Source: Sporanaerobacter acetigenes DSM 13106 (GTDB lineage: Bacteria; Bacillota; Clostridia; Tissierellales; Sporanaerobacteraceae). From it: a stretch of 64,000 nucleotides of DNA. Of the stretch, positions 19,542-27,910 are shown piece after piece. The DNA lies in assembly GCF_900130025.1 (NCBI RefSeq), contig NZ_FQXR01000005.1:62001-126000 (forward strand). The letters are read 5' to 3'. A program made the translations under genes and the position numbers. The notes under the pieces were generated by a model. The model did no database searches. It was not told where the DNA came from and worked only from the letters and a program-made list of their open reading frames with translations. Positions within the stretch are counted from its first letter, which is position 1; each line of letters starts with the position of its first letter.

Positions 19542-20272
19542 TGAAGAGTATATTATTGTGCGAAGGTCAATCAGATGCTATTTTAATTAGCTATTATTTA
19601 AATAGAGTTAAAGGATGGACTTTTTACGGCAAAAAAGATAAGCGAAAAAACATTATTCCTATAAGAAATAAGGAAAATGAAGAAGCAAATTGGTATGTCT
19701 TAAGGGATGATTTACTAGTTATATGGGGTATTGGAGGAAAAGATAACTTTAAATATGCCATTGAACAGGTTTTAAAAATAAACAAAGTGGCAAATAAAGA
19801 AGATGTATTTAATAAAATAATTGTATTAAGAGATAGAGATAATTTCGAAAATGACATTGATATACTTAATGAATTAAATAACTATTTTAATGGAGTTAAT
19901 CTAGAAAATAATCAATGGAAAGAAAAATTGTTTGTTAATGAGTCTCAAGAAACTATAAGTGTAAACATATTGCCTATTATTATTCCTTTTGATAAAAAAG
20001 GAGCATTAGAAACATTTATACTAGATGCTATTTGTGAAATGGGGGAAGAAGAAAGCTATATAGTAAATAAGAGCAAAGAATTTATTTCGATTTTTAACCT
20101 AGAAAACTATCTAAATACCCAAAGATTGAAAGTAAAGGGAGAGTTGGCGGTAACTCTTGGAACAATGTTTCCTCAAAAGACTTTTACTCCGATTGATTCT
20201 ATGTTGAGAAATATTGACTGGGAGGAATATAGAACTATTCAAGATGGATTTAGGAAGTTAGAAGAAATATAA
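19541..20272 (+). CDS. TOPRIM-domain partner of the nested ATPase (AriB/OLD nuclease-like)
   Basis: A 243-residue protein whose layout is that of a TOPRIM fold. LLCEGQSDA places the acidic residue at E8, and VLRDRDNFEND gives the paired aspartates D98 and D100. WGIGGKDNF lies between them, as in DUF3226-like proteins. TOPRIM domains in this setting are metal-dependent nucleases activated by the ATPase neighbour. The ATG overlaps the ATPase stop codon (TAATGA), so the pair is translationally coupled and likely forms a complex. It is small compared with AriB (DUF4435), and membership of that family is not certain. The function is inferred from motifs and neighbours. Confidence 0.75.
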   Translation: MKSILLCEGQSDAILISYYLNRVKGWTFYGKKDKRKNIIPIRNKENEEANWYVLRDDLLVIWGIGGKDNFKYAIEQVLKINKVANKEDVFNKIIVLRDRDNFENDIDILNELNNYFNGVNLENNQWKEKLFVNESQETISVNILPIIIPFDKKGALETFILDAICEMGEEESYIVNKSKEFISIFNLENYLNTQRLKVKGELAVTLGTMFPQKTFTPIDSMLRNIDWEEYRTIQDGFRKLEEI

Positions 20273-20287
20273 AAAGCAGGTGAAAAA

Positions 20288-22843
20288 ATGAATTTATCAG
20301 AGATAAAAAAAATACTGGAAGAAAACTTAAAAAAGGAATTTTCAGATGGGAGAAAGCGAAATATTATATTTTGGTATGATGAAGAGTCAGAGTTTGTAGA
20401 AGATATTAAAGATTTAGAACTAGAAAATGCCAAGGTCTTGCAGCTTAGTGACAACAATAGCTTTTATATAAAGTACCTATTAGAAAAACAAGATACGTGT
20501 TCAAACTATTTGATTTATTCACCTAATCCTAAACCCATGGCTAGAGAAAACTGGCTGTTAGATATTGAAAAATATAGTCAGGAATTTTCAACGGATAAAG
20601 CTACTGTTATTATGAGAGACTTGGGGGTTAAGGATGAAACTTTAAGATATGTATTTAAAAAATACATAAAATTCTTTGGAAATAAAGAAAGATATAAGAA
20701 ATTTGCTTCCTATAATATTGAGGAGTTCACAGAAGAAAAAGTTAGTATAGCAGTTTTATCAGTTCTATGCAAATTACCGGTTCCAAATTTCGAATTAGTA
20801 ATAAAAACTATACTCATGGAAGAGATAGAAGATGAAAACAAATATATAAAGGAAATTATAAACTTTGGCGATATAGATGTATTTTGGGATCTTGTTGGGA
20901 AAAAGTATGGATATCATTTGGAAGAAAGAAGTTTAGAACAATTGATAATCATGTTTTTAATAACAAATCTTAGTTATAATTTAGAAGCAAAGACCCCAGC
21001 TACATGGGAAAAATTTGTTTCTTCAAAGAAAGCAGATACTATAGTATTTATCAATCATTTCATGAATCATTCTGAGGATTGTGAAGTGTATGATGTGTTG
21101 GCTAATCAAGTAGAAAAAAAGTTGAACTTAAAAAATTATATAAGAAAGTGGGACCTAGAAGATTATATTTTATGTGATACATTTAAGGCATTTGATGAAG
21201 AAATTATAAATTGGCTTATTGTTAATTTGACTCAAAATGTTGGAGAGTACGAAAAGTATAGAAAGATTATTAATAGGAGAAGAACTACCCATTGGTTTAA
21301 GAAATTTAAAAATGAATATGAATCCGTATATTATGCTATGGAGATTTTAAGGCTAGTTGATGAGCTAAAAAAGAGCCTCAAAGGTGGGACTGCTTATGAG
21401 GTAATAGATAATTACACTAAAACATATTATTTATTTGATTACTTTTATAGAAAATTTTACTTAGCCTCGGATAGAATTGAGAATAAAGACAATTTCTCTA
21501 AACTTTTAGAAATCATTGAAAATACATATACCCATTGGTATTTAGAAGAACTTTCAATTAAATGGTCTCAAATTATTGAAGATGAATTGATTGACGATAT
21601 AAGAATTAATGGATTAAATAAACAACAAGAATTTTATGATCAATATATTTTACCCCATATGCGCAATGAAGAAAGGGTTTTCGTCATTATTTCAGATGCA
21701 TTTAGATATGAAGCTGCAAAGGAACTTACTGATATTTTAAATCGGGATAGACGAGGTAGGGCAGAACTTTTCTTTATGCAAGGTGTAATACCTTCGTATA
21801 CAAAGTTGGGCATGGCTTCTTTGCTACCACATAAAAATATTGAAATGAATGATATAGGAGATGTTCTAGTAGACAATATAAACTCTGCTGGAACAGAGAA
21901 TAGGCAAAAGATACTTTCTATGTATTCTGAAGATGTTGTTGCTATAAAGTACAATGATATGAAAGATATGAAAAGGCCTGAATATAAGGAAATATTTGAA
22001 GGAAAGAAGTTGGTTTATATATATCATAATGTTGTTGATGCAATTGGTGATAAACCCTCAACGGAAAGGGATGTTTTCGAGGCAGTTGAAAAAACTTTTG
22101 AGGATTTAAATAGCTTGATTAAGAATTTAATTAATAATGTAAGTGCTACTAATATTTATATTACAGCAGATCATGGATTTATTTATAGAAGGTCAAATTT
22201 AAAGGAATATGACAAAATCAGCAAAGCAGATGTAAAAGCAATTGATGAGGGAAGAAGATTCATCTTGACAGAAGAAAAGAAAGTTGAGCAAGGTGTATTG
22301 TCCATATCGATGAATTATTTGTTTGGAGAGGATACTAAATTAAATGCAATTATTCCAAAGGGAGTTACAAGGTTTAGGGTACAGGGTGCTGGAGAAAAAT
22401 ATGTTCATGGTGGAGCAGCACTACAAGAAATTGTGATACCTGTAATTAAGTTTAAGAATATCAGAAAAGATGAGTTCAAATCATCCAAGATAGAAGTGAA
22501 ACTTACAAATATATCAAGGAAGATTACAAATAGGATTACATACTTAGAATTTTTCCAGACAGAAAAGATAGAGGACAAGAAAATACCTATAAATTTAAAG
22601 CTTTATTTTGTTGATGAAGAGGGAAATAGAATTTCTAACGAAAATATCATTATTGCAGATAGTAGATCATCTAAACCAGAAGAACGGACATTTAGAGAAA
22701 AGTTTACACTGAAAGATCAAGCTTATGATAAGTCTGAGAAATATTATTTAATTATGGAAGATGAAGACGAGATGGTAGAAAAAATCTATGCTAAAGTACC
22801 ATTTATGATTGATTTGGCAATTATAAATGACTTTGGATTTTAG
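20288..22843 (+). CDS. pglZ: BREX protein PglZ (alkaline phosphatase-like fold)
   Basis: An 851-residue PglZ, a conserved core protein of all BREX types. The PglZ domain occupies about residues 455-740: VFVIISDAFRYEAAKEL near 460 carries the metal-binding aspartate, and ITADHGFIYRR near 625 carries the DHG metal motif of the alkaline phosphatase superfamily. HGGAALQEIVIPVI near 710 closes the domain. The N-terminal half is helical and the C-terminal ~130 residues are beta-rich. Its enzyme activity in BREX is not fully known; a nuclease role has been proposed. GCAGGTGAAAA precedes the ATG, 15 bases after the TOPRIM gene. Confidence 0.95.
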   Translation: MNLSEIKKILEENLKKEFSDGRKRNIIFWYDEESEFVEDIKDLELENAKVLQLSDNNSFYIKYLLEKQDTCSNYLIYSPNPKPMARENWLLDIEKYSQEFSTDKATVIMRDLGVKDETLRYVFKKYIKFFGNKERYKKFASYNIEEFTEEKVSIAVLSVLCKLPVPNFELVIKTILMEEIEDENKYIKEIINFGDIDVFWDLVGKKYGYHLEERSLEQLIIMFLITNLSYNLEAKTPATWEKFVSSKKADTIVFINHFMNHSEDCEVYDVLANQVEKKLNLKNYIRKWDLEDYILCDTFKAFDEEIINWLIVNLTQNVGEYEKYRKIINRRRTTHWFKKFKNEYESVYYAMEILRLVDELKKSLKGGTAYEVIDNYTKTYYLFDYFYRKFYLASDRIENKDNFSKLLEIIENTYTHWYLEELSIKWSQIIEDELIDDIRINGLNKQQEFYDQYILPHMRNEERVFVIISDAFRYEAAKELTDILNRDRRGRAELFFMQGVIPSYTKLGMASLLPHKNIEMNDIGDVLVDNINSAGTENRQKILSMYSEDVVAIKYNDMKDMKRPEYKEIFEGKKLVYIYHNVVDAIGDKPSTERDVFEAVEKTFEDLNSLIKNLINNVSATNIYITADHGFIYRRSNLKEYDKISKADVKAIDEGRRFILTEEKKVEQGVLSISMNYLFGEDTKLNAIIPKGVTRFRVQGAGEKYVHGGAALQEIVIPVIKFKNIRKDEFKSSKIEVKLTNISRKITNRITYLEFFQTEKIEDKKIPINLKLYFVDEEGNRISNENIIIADSRSSKPEERTFREKFTLKDQAYDKSEKYYLIMEDEDEMVEKIYAKVPFMIDLAIINDFGF

Positions 22844-22865
22844 TAAAGATAAGTAGGTGAATTGA

Positions 22866-24914
22866 ATGGAAAGTATTGATAAAGAAATAAGCCTAAACTT
22901 TAAACTTAATAACCATTTTGCTGGCCGTGTAGTAAGAAAGGATTTAACTAAGTTAATCAAAGAAGGTGCCAATGTACCCGTTTATGTATTGGAATACTTA
23001 CTAGGAATGTATTGTGCTACTGATGATGAGGATAGTATAGAAGAGGGAGTTAAGAGAGTTAAAAAGATTTTGGCAGAAAATTATGTTAGACCTGACGAAT
23101 CTGAGATAGTTAAATCTAAGATTAGGGAGATAGGACATTATTCTATTATTGATAAGGTAACAGTATCCTTGAATGATAAAAGAGATGTATATGAAGCCGA
23201 GTTTTCAAATTTAGGATTAAAGGGTGTACCTATATCATCTAATTATGTGAAAGAGTATGACAAGCTCCTAATGGGCGGTATTTGGTGTATTATGAAGATG
23301 GATTATTATTTTGATGAAGAAATAAAAGGACAAAGTCCTTTCCATATAAGCAATTTAAAACCAATTCAAATGCCCAATATGGATATAGAGGAGATATTTG
23401 AAGGAAGAAAGCATTTTACAAAAGATGAATGGATTGATGTATTGATAAGATCGACTGGTATGGAACCTACTCAATTAGAAGAGAGGGTGAAATGGCATCT
23501 TTTACTTAGACTAGTACCACTTGTGGAGAATAATTATAATGTCTGCGAACTAGGCCCTAGAGGTACTGGAAAATCTCATGTGTATAAGGAAATTTCTCCA
23601 AATAGTATTTTAGTTTCTGGTGGACAAACAACAGTTGCTAATTTATTTTATAATATGAGTACTAGAAAAATAGGTTTAGTTGGATTGTGGGATGTTGTAG
23701 CTTTTGATGAGGTTGCAGGTATAAAATTTAAGGATAATGATGGAATACAGATAATGAAAGATTATATGGCTTCTGGCTCTTTTGCTAGAGGCAAAGAAGA
23801 AAAAAATGCTTCTGCTTCTATGGTTTTTGTAGGAAATATTAATCAAAGTCTAGATAATTTAATAAAAACATCTCATCTATTTGCTCCATTTCCAGAGGAC
23901 ATGGCTAATGATAGTGCTTTCTTCGATAGAATGCACTACTATATTCCAGGTTGGGAAATTCCTAAGATGAGACCAGAATTTTTTACTGACCAATATGGTT
24001 TCATAGTAGATTATATGGCTGAATTCTTTAGAGAGATGAGAAAGAGATCCTTCTCTGATGCTTTAGATAAGTATTTTAAGCTCGGAAACAATTTGAATCA
24101 AAGGGATGTTATTGCTGTAAGAAAAACAGTTTCAGGATTGGTAAAGCTTATATATCCAAATGGTGAATATACTAAAAAAGATATTGAGGAAATACTTAAA
24201 TTTGCCCTTGAGGGAAGAAGAAGAGTCAAAGAACAATTGAAGAAGATTGGTGGAATGGAATTTTATGATGTTCATTTTTCATATATAGATAAAGAAACTT
24301 TCGAGGAAGAATATGTATCAGTACCAGAACAAGGTGGTAGCAAACTTATACCAGAGGGACAAGGAAAACCAGGTCATGTATATACAGTTGGACATTCTGA
24401 TTCTGGAATGATTGGCGTATATAAGTTAGAAAATGAAGTAGTGTCTGGTAGTGGAAAGTTTGATAAATCAGGAATTGGTGGTCATAGAGGAGCAAAAGAA
24501 TCATTAGATACTGCTTTTAGATATTTTACTTCCAATGCTAAAAGTATTAGTTCTAATATTAGTATTAAGACTAAGGATTTTTTAATGCATATTTCTGATT
24601 TACAAGGTATTGGATTGACTAATGAACTTGCTATTGCTGAGATCATTGGACTTTGTTCAGGATCACTAAATAGACCAGTATTGGAAAGTTTAGTTGTTTT
24701 AGGTGATATGACTGTTGGAGGAACTATTGCCAAAATTGATGAGTTTGCAAATGTACTTCAAGTATGTGTGGATGCAGGAGCTAAGAAGGTACTCATACCA
24801 GTTACTTCAGTAGTTGATTATCAAACAGTACCTGTTGATTTAGTGATAAAAATTCAACCTATATTTTACTCAGATCCCATTGATGCAATATATAAAGCAC
24901 TTGGAGCTGATTAG
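22866..24914 (+). CDS. brxL: BREX protein BrxL (Lon-like AAA+ protein)
   Basis: A 682-residue BrxL, the usual last gene of type I BREX. The AAA+ part has Walker A ELGPRGTGKSHVYKE near residue 232, Walker B VVAFDEVAG near 277, and sensor region FVGNINQSLDNL. The C-terminal ~170 residues resemble a Lon protease domain, ending in LVVLGDMTVGGTI and DAGAKKVLIPVTS. The Lys of the Lon Ser-Lys dyad is not evident in this block, so proteolysis is doubtful, in line with the view of BrxL as a DNA-binding motor. It follows pglZ by 22 bases. Its stop codon is only two bases from repeat copy 5. Confidence 0.95.
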   Translation: MESIDKEISLNFKLNNHFAGRVVRKDLTKLIKEGANVPVYVLEYLLGMYCATDDEDSIEEGVKRVKKILAENYVRPDESEIVKSKIREIGHYSIIDKVTVSLNDKRDVYEAEFSNLGLKGVPISSNYVKEYDKLLMGGIWCIMKMDYYFDEEIKGQSPFHISNLKPIQMPNMDIEEIFEGRKHFTKDEWIDVLIRSTGMEPTQLEERVKWHLLLRLVPLVENNYNVCELGPRGTGKSHVYKEISPNSILVSGGQTTVANLFYNMSTRKIGLVGLWDVVAFDEVAGIKFKDNDGIQIMKDYMASGSFARGKEEKNASASMVFVGNINQSLDNLIKTSHLFAPFPEDMANDSAFFDRMHYYIPGWEIPKMRPEFFTDQYGFIVDYMAEFFREMRKRSFSDALDKYFKLGNNLNQRDVIAVRKTVSGLVKLIYPNGEYTKKDIEEILKFALEGRRRVKEQLKKIGGMEFYDVHFSYIDKETFEEEYVSVPEQGGSKLIPEGQGKPGHVYTVGHSDSGMIGVYKLENEVVSGSGKFDKSGIGGHRGAKESLDTAFRYFTSNAKSISSNISIKTKDFLMHISDLQGIGLTNELAIAEIIGLCSGSLNRPVLESLVVLGDMTVGGTIAKIDEFANVLQVCVDAGAKKVLIPVTSVVDYQTVPVDLVIKIQPIFYSDPIDAIYKALGAD

Positions 24915-24916
24915 GA

Positions 24917-24945
24917 GGTGGCAAGGGGACGTTTTGATTGCCACC
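24917..24945 (+). repeat. GGGGAC palindromic repeat, copy 5
   Basis: GGTGGCAAGGGGAC then GTTTTGATTGCCACC, identical to copy 3. It starts 2 bases after the brxL stop and marks the right edge of the BREX operon. There is no T run, so it is not a standard terminator, although its 8-bp stem could protect the transcript end. Confidence 0.95.
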
Positions 24946-24999
24946 TATATGGATATACTTGCAAGATAGATAAAAACTATAATCAAAGGAGGAATTAAA

Positions 25000-25221
25000 A
25001 TGGCAGATATTAAATATGAAATCATTGAAAATGTAGGTACCATCTCAGAATCATCAAAGGGCTGGACAAAGGAATTGAATCTTATAAGTTGGAACGATAG
25101 AGAAGCAAAATATGATTTAAGAGATTGGGCACCTGAGCATGAAAAAATGGCGAAGGGTATTACGTTAACAAAAGAAGAACTAAAGGCACTAAGGGATATA
25201 TTAAATGATATGGATTTATAA
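25000..25221 (+). CDS. ydbC: YdbC-family PC4-like single-strand DNA-binding protein
   Basis: A 73-residue protein of the YdbC/PC4 family. KGWTKELNLISWNDREAKYDL forms the beta strands and ITLTKEELKALRDILND the C-terminal helix of the fold. PC4-like proteins bind single-stranded DNA without sequence specificity and occur widely in Firmicutes; the cellular role is unclear. AAAGGAGGAATTAAA precedes the ATG. It is a single gene just after BREX, in a housekeeping-like setting. Confidence 0.88.
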   Translation: MADIKYEIIENVGTISESSKGWTKELNLISWNDREAKYDLRDWAPEHEKMAKGITLTKEELKALRDILNDMDL

Positions 25222-25342
25222 AAAGGAATGGAAGTAAAATAGTTAGTTTTATTTTTGCTGGGAGCTGGTAATATGATTAAAGTAGTTATAAGAAAGAATT
25301 AAATAAGAGCTATTCTGAAAAAATAAATTGGGGGTATTTAGT

Positions 25343-26116
25343 ATGAATGATGTCATTAGGACTTTAGAAGAAAGAGTATCACTTAGAAAATATAAAGATT
25401 TGCCTATCAAAGAAGAAGACTTAGATATTATAATTAAAAGTGCTACTAAAGCACCTACTGCAGGAAATATGCAACTGTATTCCATAATTGTCATAAAAGA
25501 TGAAGAGACAAAGAAAAAATTAAGTATTACTTGTGATAATCAAAGCTTTATTTCAAAAGCACCAGTACAATTATTGTTTTTAGCTGATATGCAAAGATGG
25601 TTCGACTATTATGATTATTGCAATGTGAAAAAGATGTGTAAAGAGAAAAATATAGAATATAATGGTCCAGAAGAGGCCGATTTGTTTTTAGCTTGTTGCG
25701 ATGCGTTAATTGCTGCTCAGAATGCTGTGATAGCTGCTGAATTTTTGGGTATAGGTTCTTGTTATATTGGAGATATAATGGAAAATTATGAGGTTCATAG
25801 GGAAATATTTAATTTACCAAAATGGACTTTTCCAGTAGCGCTTTTAGCAATGGGGTATTATCCAGATGATTTTGAAAGGATTCATAGAGAAAGATTTGAT
25901 AAAAAGTATATAGTATTCAATGAAAAGTATAGAAGACTTGAAAATCAAGAGTTTAAAGAAATGTTTAAGAATAGAGGGAATATGGATTATGAAAAACTTG
26001 GGGTAGAGAATTTTGGACAGTTTATGTATTTGAAGAAAACAGGAGCAGATTTTTCTGTGGAAATGGCAAGATCCGTTAAAAAAGCGTTAGAAAACTGGAA
26101 AGGCGAAAATATATAA
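25343..26116 (+). CDS. Nitroreductase-family flavoprotein
   Basis: A 257-residue FMN-dependent oxidoreductase. SLRKYKDLPI near residue 13 and KAPTAGNMQLYS near 35 are the FMN phosphate and isoalloxazine contacts, and AAQNAVIAAEFLGIGSCYIGDI near 125 is the dimer-interface helix with the GxGxCYIG motif. It should transfer electrons from NAD(P)H to nitro, quinone or flavin compounds. The C-terminal 40 residues (NFGQFMYLKKTGADF) extend past the minimal fold. ATG 25343 is chosen because GGGGGT (25329-25334) is correctly spaced; the open frame reaches TTG 25328. Confidence 0.9.
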   Translation: MNDVIRTLEERVSLRKYKDLPIKEEDLDIIIKSATKAPTAGNMQLYSIIVIKDEETKKKLSITCDNQSFISKAPVQLLFLADMQRWFDYYDYCNVKKMCKEKNIEYNGPEEADLFLACCDALIAAQNAVIAAEFLGIGSCYIGDIMENYEVHREIFNLPKWTFPVALLAMGYYPDDFERIHRERFDKKYIVFNEKYRRLENQEFKEMFKNRGNMDYEKLGVENFGQFMYLKKTGADFSVEMARSVKKALENWKGENI

Positions 26117-26145
26117 ATTATAAATTTTAGTTGGGAGATGATTTT

Positions 26146-26721
26146 ATGCCAAGTAGAGAAGAAGCTTACGAATTGTTCACGAAGTACAATAAAAGTGAGA
26201 GTTTGCTAAAACATGGTTTAGCTGTTGAGGCAGTGATGCTGTATTTTGCAGAGATCTTTGGAGAAGAAGATAAAGAAAAATGGGGAATTATTGGTTTGAT
26301 ACATGACTTAGACTATGAAATGTATCCTGAAGAACATTGCAAAAAGACAAGAGAGATATTGACTGAAGAGAACTGGCCAGAAGATTATATACATGGAATA
26401 GTAAGTCATGGTTGGAAGATTTGTTCTGATGAAGAACCTAAAGAGAGAATGGAAAAGGTATTGTATACTATTGACGAATTGACAGGGCTTATAACTGCTG
26501 TAGCATTAGTTCGTCCAAGTAAGAGCGTACTTGATATGAAAGTGAAATCTGTAAAGAAAAAGTGGAAAGATAAAAGTTTTGCAGCAGGAGTTAATAGACA
26601 AGTCATTGAGGAAGGAGCGGAAATGCTTGGTATGAGTTTAGATGAGATCATTGAAGAGACGATAAAGGGAATGCAAAACGTAGCAGAAGAAATAGGATTA
26701 GGTGGCATGGGGACGTTTTGA
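26146..26721 (+). CDS. HD-domain phosphohydrolase
   Basis: A 191-residue HD-superfamily protein. The metal ligands are H in LLKHGLAVEAV near residue 22, HD in GLIHDLDYEMYP near 55, and H in HGIVSHGW near 88. It fits the HDIG-type hydrolases related to tRNA or nucleotide metabolism; the substrate is unknown. ATG 26146 lies behind GGGAGATG (TTG 26131 is part of the ribosome site). The last residues, GGMGTF and TGA, come from repeat copy 6, in the same frame as in the HAD gene at 7757, so the original C-terminus was altered. Confidence 0.87.
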   Translation: MPSREEAYELFTKYNKSESLLKHGLAVEAVMLYFAEIFGEEDKEKWGIIGLIHDLDYEMYPEEHCKKTREILTEENWPEDYIHGIVSHGWKICSDEEPKERMEKVLYTIDELTGLITAVALVRPSKSVLDMKVKSVKKKWKDKSFAAGVNRQVIEEGAEMLGMSLDEIIEETIKGMQNVAEEIGLGGMGTF

Positions 26722-26729
26722 TTGCCACC
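26701..26729 (+). repeat. GGGGAC palindromic repeat, copy 6 (inside a gene end)
   Basis: GGTGGCATGGGGAC then GTTTTGATTGCCACC. Its first 21 bases encode GGMGTF and the stop codon of the HD-domain gene. Confidence 0.95.
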
Positions 26730-26772
26730 AATCTAATGATATAACAAAGTATGAAAGTATTGAGGCGATTCT

Positions 26773-27480
26773 ATGAGTTCTAAGAAAAGGGTATTTACTA
26801 TATATGGAATTTTTGCAATTTTAATCATTGGTATATTTATATTTTTATTTAATCATACGACAAAAATAGTATTACTAGATGTTGAAGGATATACTCCTAT
26901 TAAAAATGATCCACTAGCAAGAGAATTTGCGCCTTCAATAATAGCACAAGCAGAGGAAGATGAACCTATAGGACTTTATTATAGGGCAGCAAAAGATGAA
27001 TTTGGAAATACATATATTGCATATCATTTTTTGTGGGAAAAAGAAGTTAATAATAATAAAGGAATTAAACCTTTTCTAAATAGAATTTTATATACAGGCG
27101 GACTAAAACTTCAATCAAAAATTTTTGGAAAGGGAGATATTGAAGTTATAGAAGTAAAGTTGAACGCAAATGATGAAATAGTACAAGTTACCTATGAAAT
27201 TCCTGAAGACTATGATGAGAATGATTTTTCAGTTAAGCACGAAACAATTGTTAAAAATGACAATATCTCATATCCACTAAAATTTAAAGTGGCTTCTTGG
27301 AATCATCTATTTGAATATGTAGATGGGAAAAATGAAATTTCTTCTGATTACAAAGAATACAAATTAGTTCCTAATTATTTTGCAGATGAATTGTGGAATG
27401 AATATGAAATGGTTAAGGAAAAGGAAAAAATATTAAAAAAAAGTAGGGCTCATTTTGAGTATGAAAGGATTAGTTATTGA
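26773..27480 (+). CDS. Hypothetical membrane-anchored protein
   Basis: A 235-residue protein I do not recognise. Residues 7-27 (FTIYGIFAILIIGIFIFLF) form one membrane segment preceded by KK, so the remaining ~205 residues should lie outside the cell. That part contains long acidic and aromatic stretches and no cysteine, and ends with a basic helix (VKEKEKILKKSR). There is no lipobox. TTGAGGCGATTCT precedes the ATG. It lies between two GGGGAC repeats and its TGA stop is directly adjacent to copy 7. No function can be assigned. Confidence 0.7.
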   Translation: MSSKKRVFTIYGIFAILIIGIFIFLFNHTTKIVLLDVEGYTPIKNDPLAREFAPSIIAQAEEDEPIGLYYRAAKDEFGNTYIAYHFLWEKEVNNNKGIKPFLNRILYTGGLKLQSKIFGKGDIEVIEVKLNANDEIVQVTYEIPEDYDENDFSVKHETIVKNDNISYPLKFKVASWNHLFEYVDGKNEISSDYKEYKLVPNYFADELWNEYEMVKEKEKILKKSRAHFEYERISY

Positions 27481-27509
27481 GGTGGCATAGGGACACTTTG
27501 ATTGACACT
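27481..27509 (+). repeat. GGGGAC palindromic repeat, copy 7 (diverged)
   Basis: GGTGGCATAGGGAC then ACTTTGATTGACACT, directly after the stop codon of the hypothetical membrane protein. It shares the AGGGACACT core with copy 4. It is the last copy in the window. Confidence 0.85.
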
Positions 27510-27528
27510 ATAGAAAAGGAGTATGTTT

Positions 27529-27756
27529 ATGAGGAACAAAATTGAGCTAAACAAAGAAAAGAAAGATGAAATGATTAGATTGATTAAAGATTATTTTTTA
27601 AAAGAAAGAGATGAAGATTTAGGAGATTTGGCTGCAGAACTAATTTTAGATTTTTTTGTAGAGAATATAGCTCCAGAGTTTTATAATCAAGGAGTTTATG
27701 ATTCATATGTTTTCATTAAAGATAAAGCTGAAGATTTATTTGCAATACAAAGGTAA
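27529..27756 (+). CDS. DUF2164 family protein
   Basis: A 75-residue protein matching DUF2164: IELNKEKKDEMI, YFLKERDEDLGDLAAELILDF and IAPEFYNQGVYDSY are the conserved blocks. Family members are small, helical, cytoplasmic and of unknown role. ATG 27529 is preferred because AAAGGAG ends only two bases before ATG 27523. It is followed by a terminator. Confidence 0.82.
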   Translation: MRNKIELNKEKKDEMIRLIKDYFLKERDEDLGDLAAELILDFFVENIAPEFYNQGVYDSYVFIKDKAEDLFAIQR

Positions 27757-27806
27757 AGAATTATATATGTTAATTAGCTATGAGACTGTATAAAATTATT
27801 AGTGAT

Positions 27807-27838
27807 ACCCACTTTCTATATTTGAAGGTGGGTTTTGT
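27807..27838 (+). terminator. Terminator-like hairpin after DUF2164 gene
   Basis: ACCCACTTTC pairs with GAAGGTGGGT (one mismatch) and is followed by a short TTTTG. It separates the DUF2164 gene from the sigma factor gene. Confidence 0.6.
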
Positions 27839-27910
27839 ATGTCACAAAATCATACTTACTTCCGTTATAGAGGTGAAAGCACATATTAATTTAACGAAGG
27901 GAGAGATGAG

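Noticed and set aside
18504-20272. Calling the nested pair PARIS outright
   Set aside because: The proteins are shorter than AriA and AriB, and I cannot show DUF4435 membership. Only the general ATPase-TOPRIM design and the position match.
21640-21954. 104-codon antisense frame inside pglZ, and similar long antisense frames elsewhere
   Set aside because: They are shadows of conserved genes on the other strand, without ribosome sites or recognisable domains.
24917-24945. Repeat copy 5 as the BREX transcription terminator
   Set aside because: It can form an 8-bp stem, but no T run follows and the same element lies in places where termination makes no sense.
3967-27509. GGGGAC repeats as a CRISPR array
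   Set aside because: The copies are kilobases apart, palindromic, and lack regular spacers. No cas gene is present.
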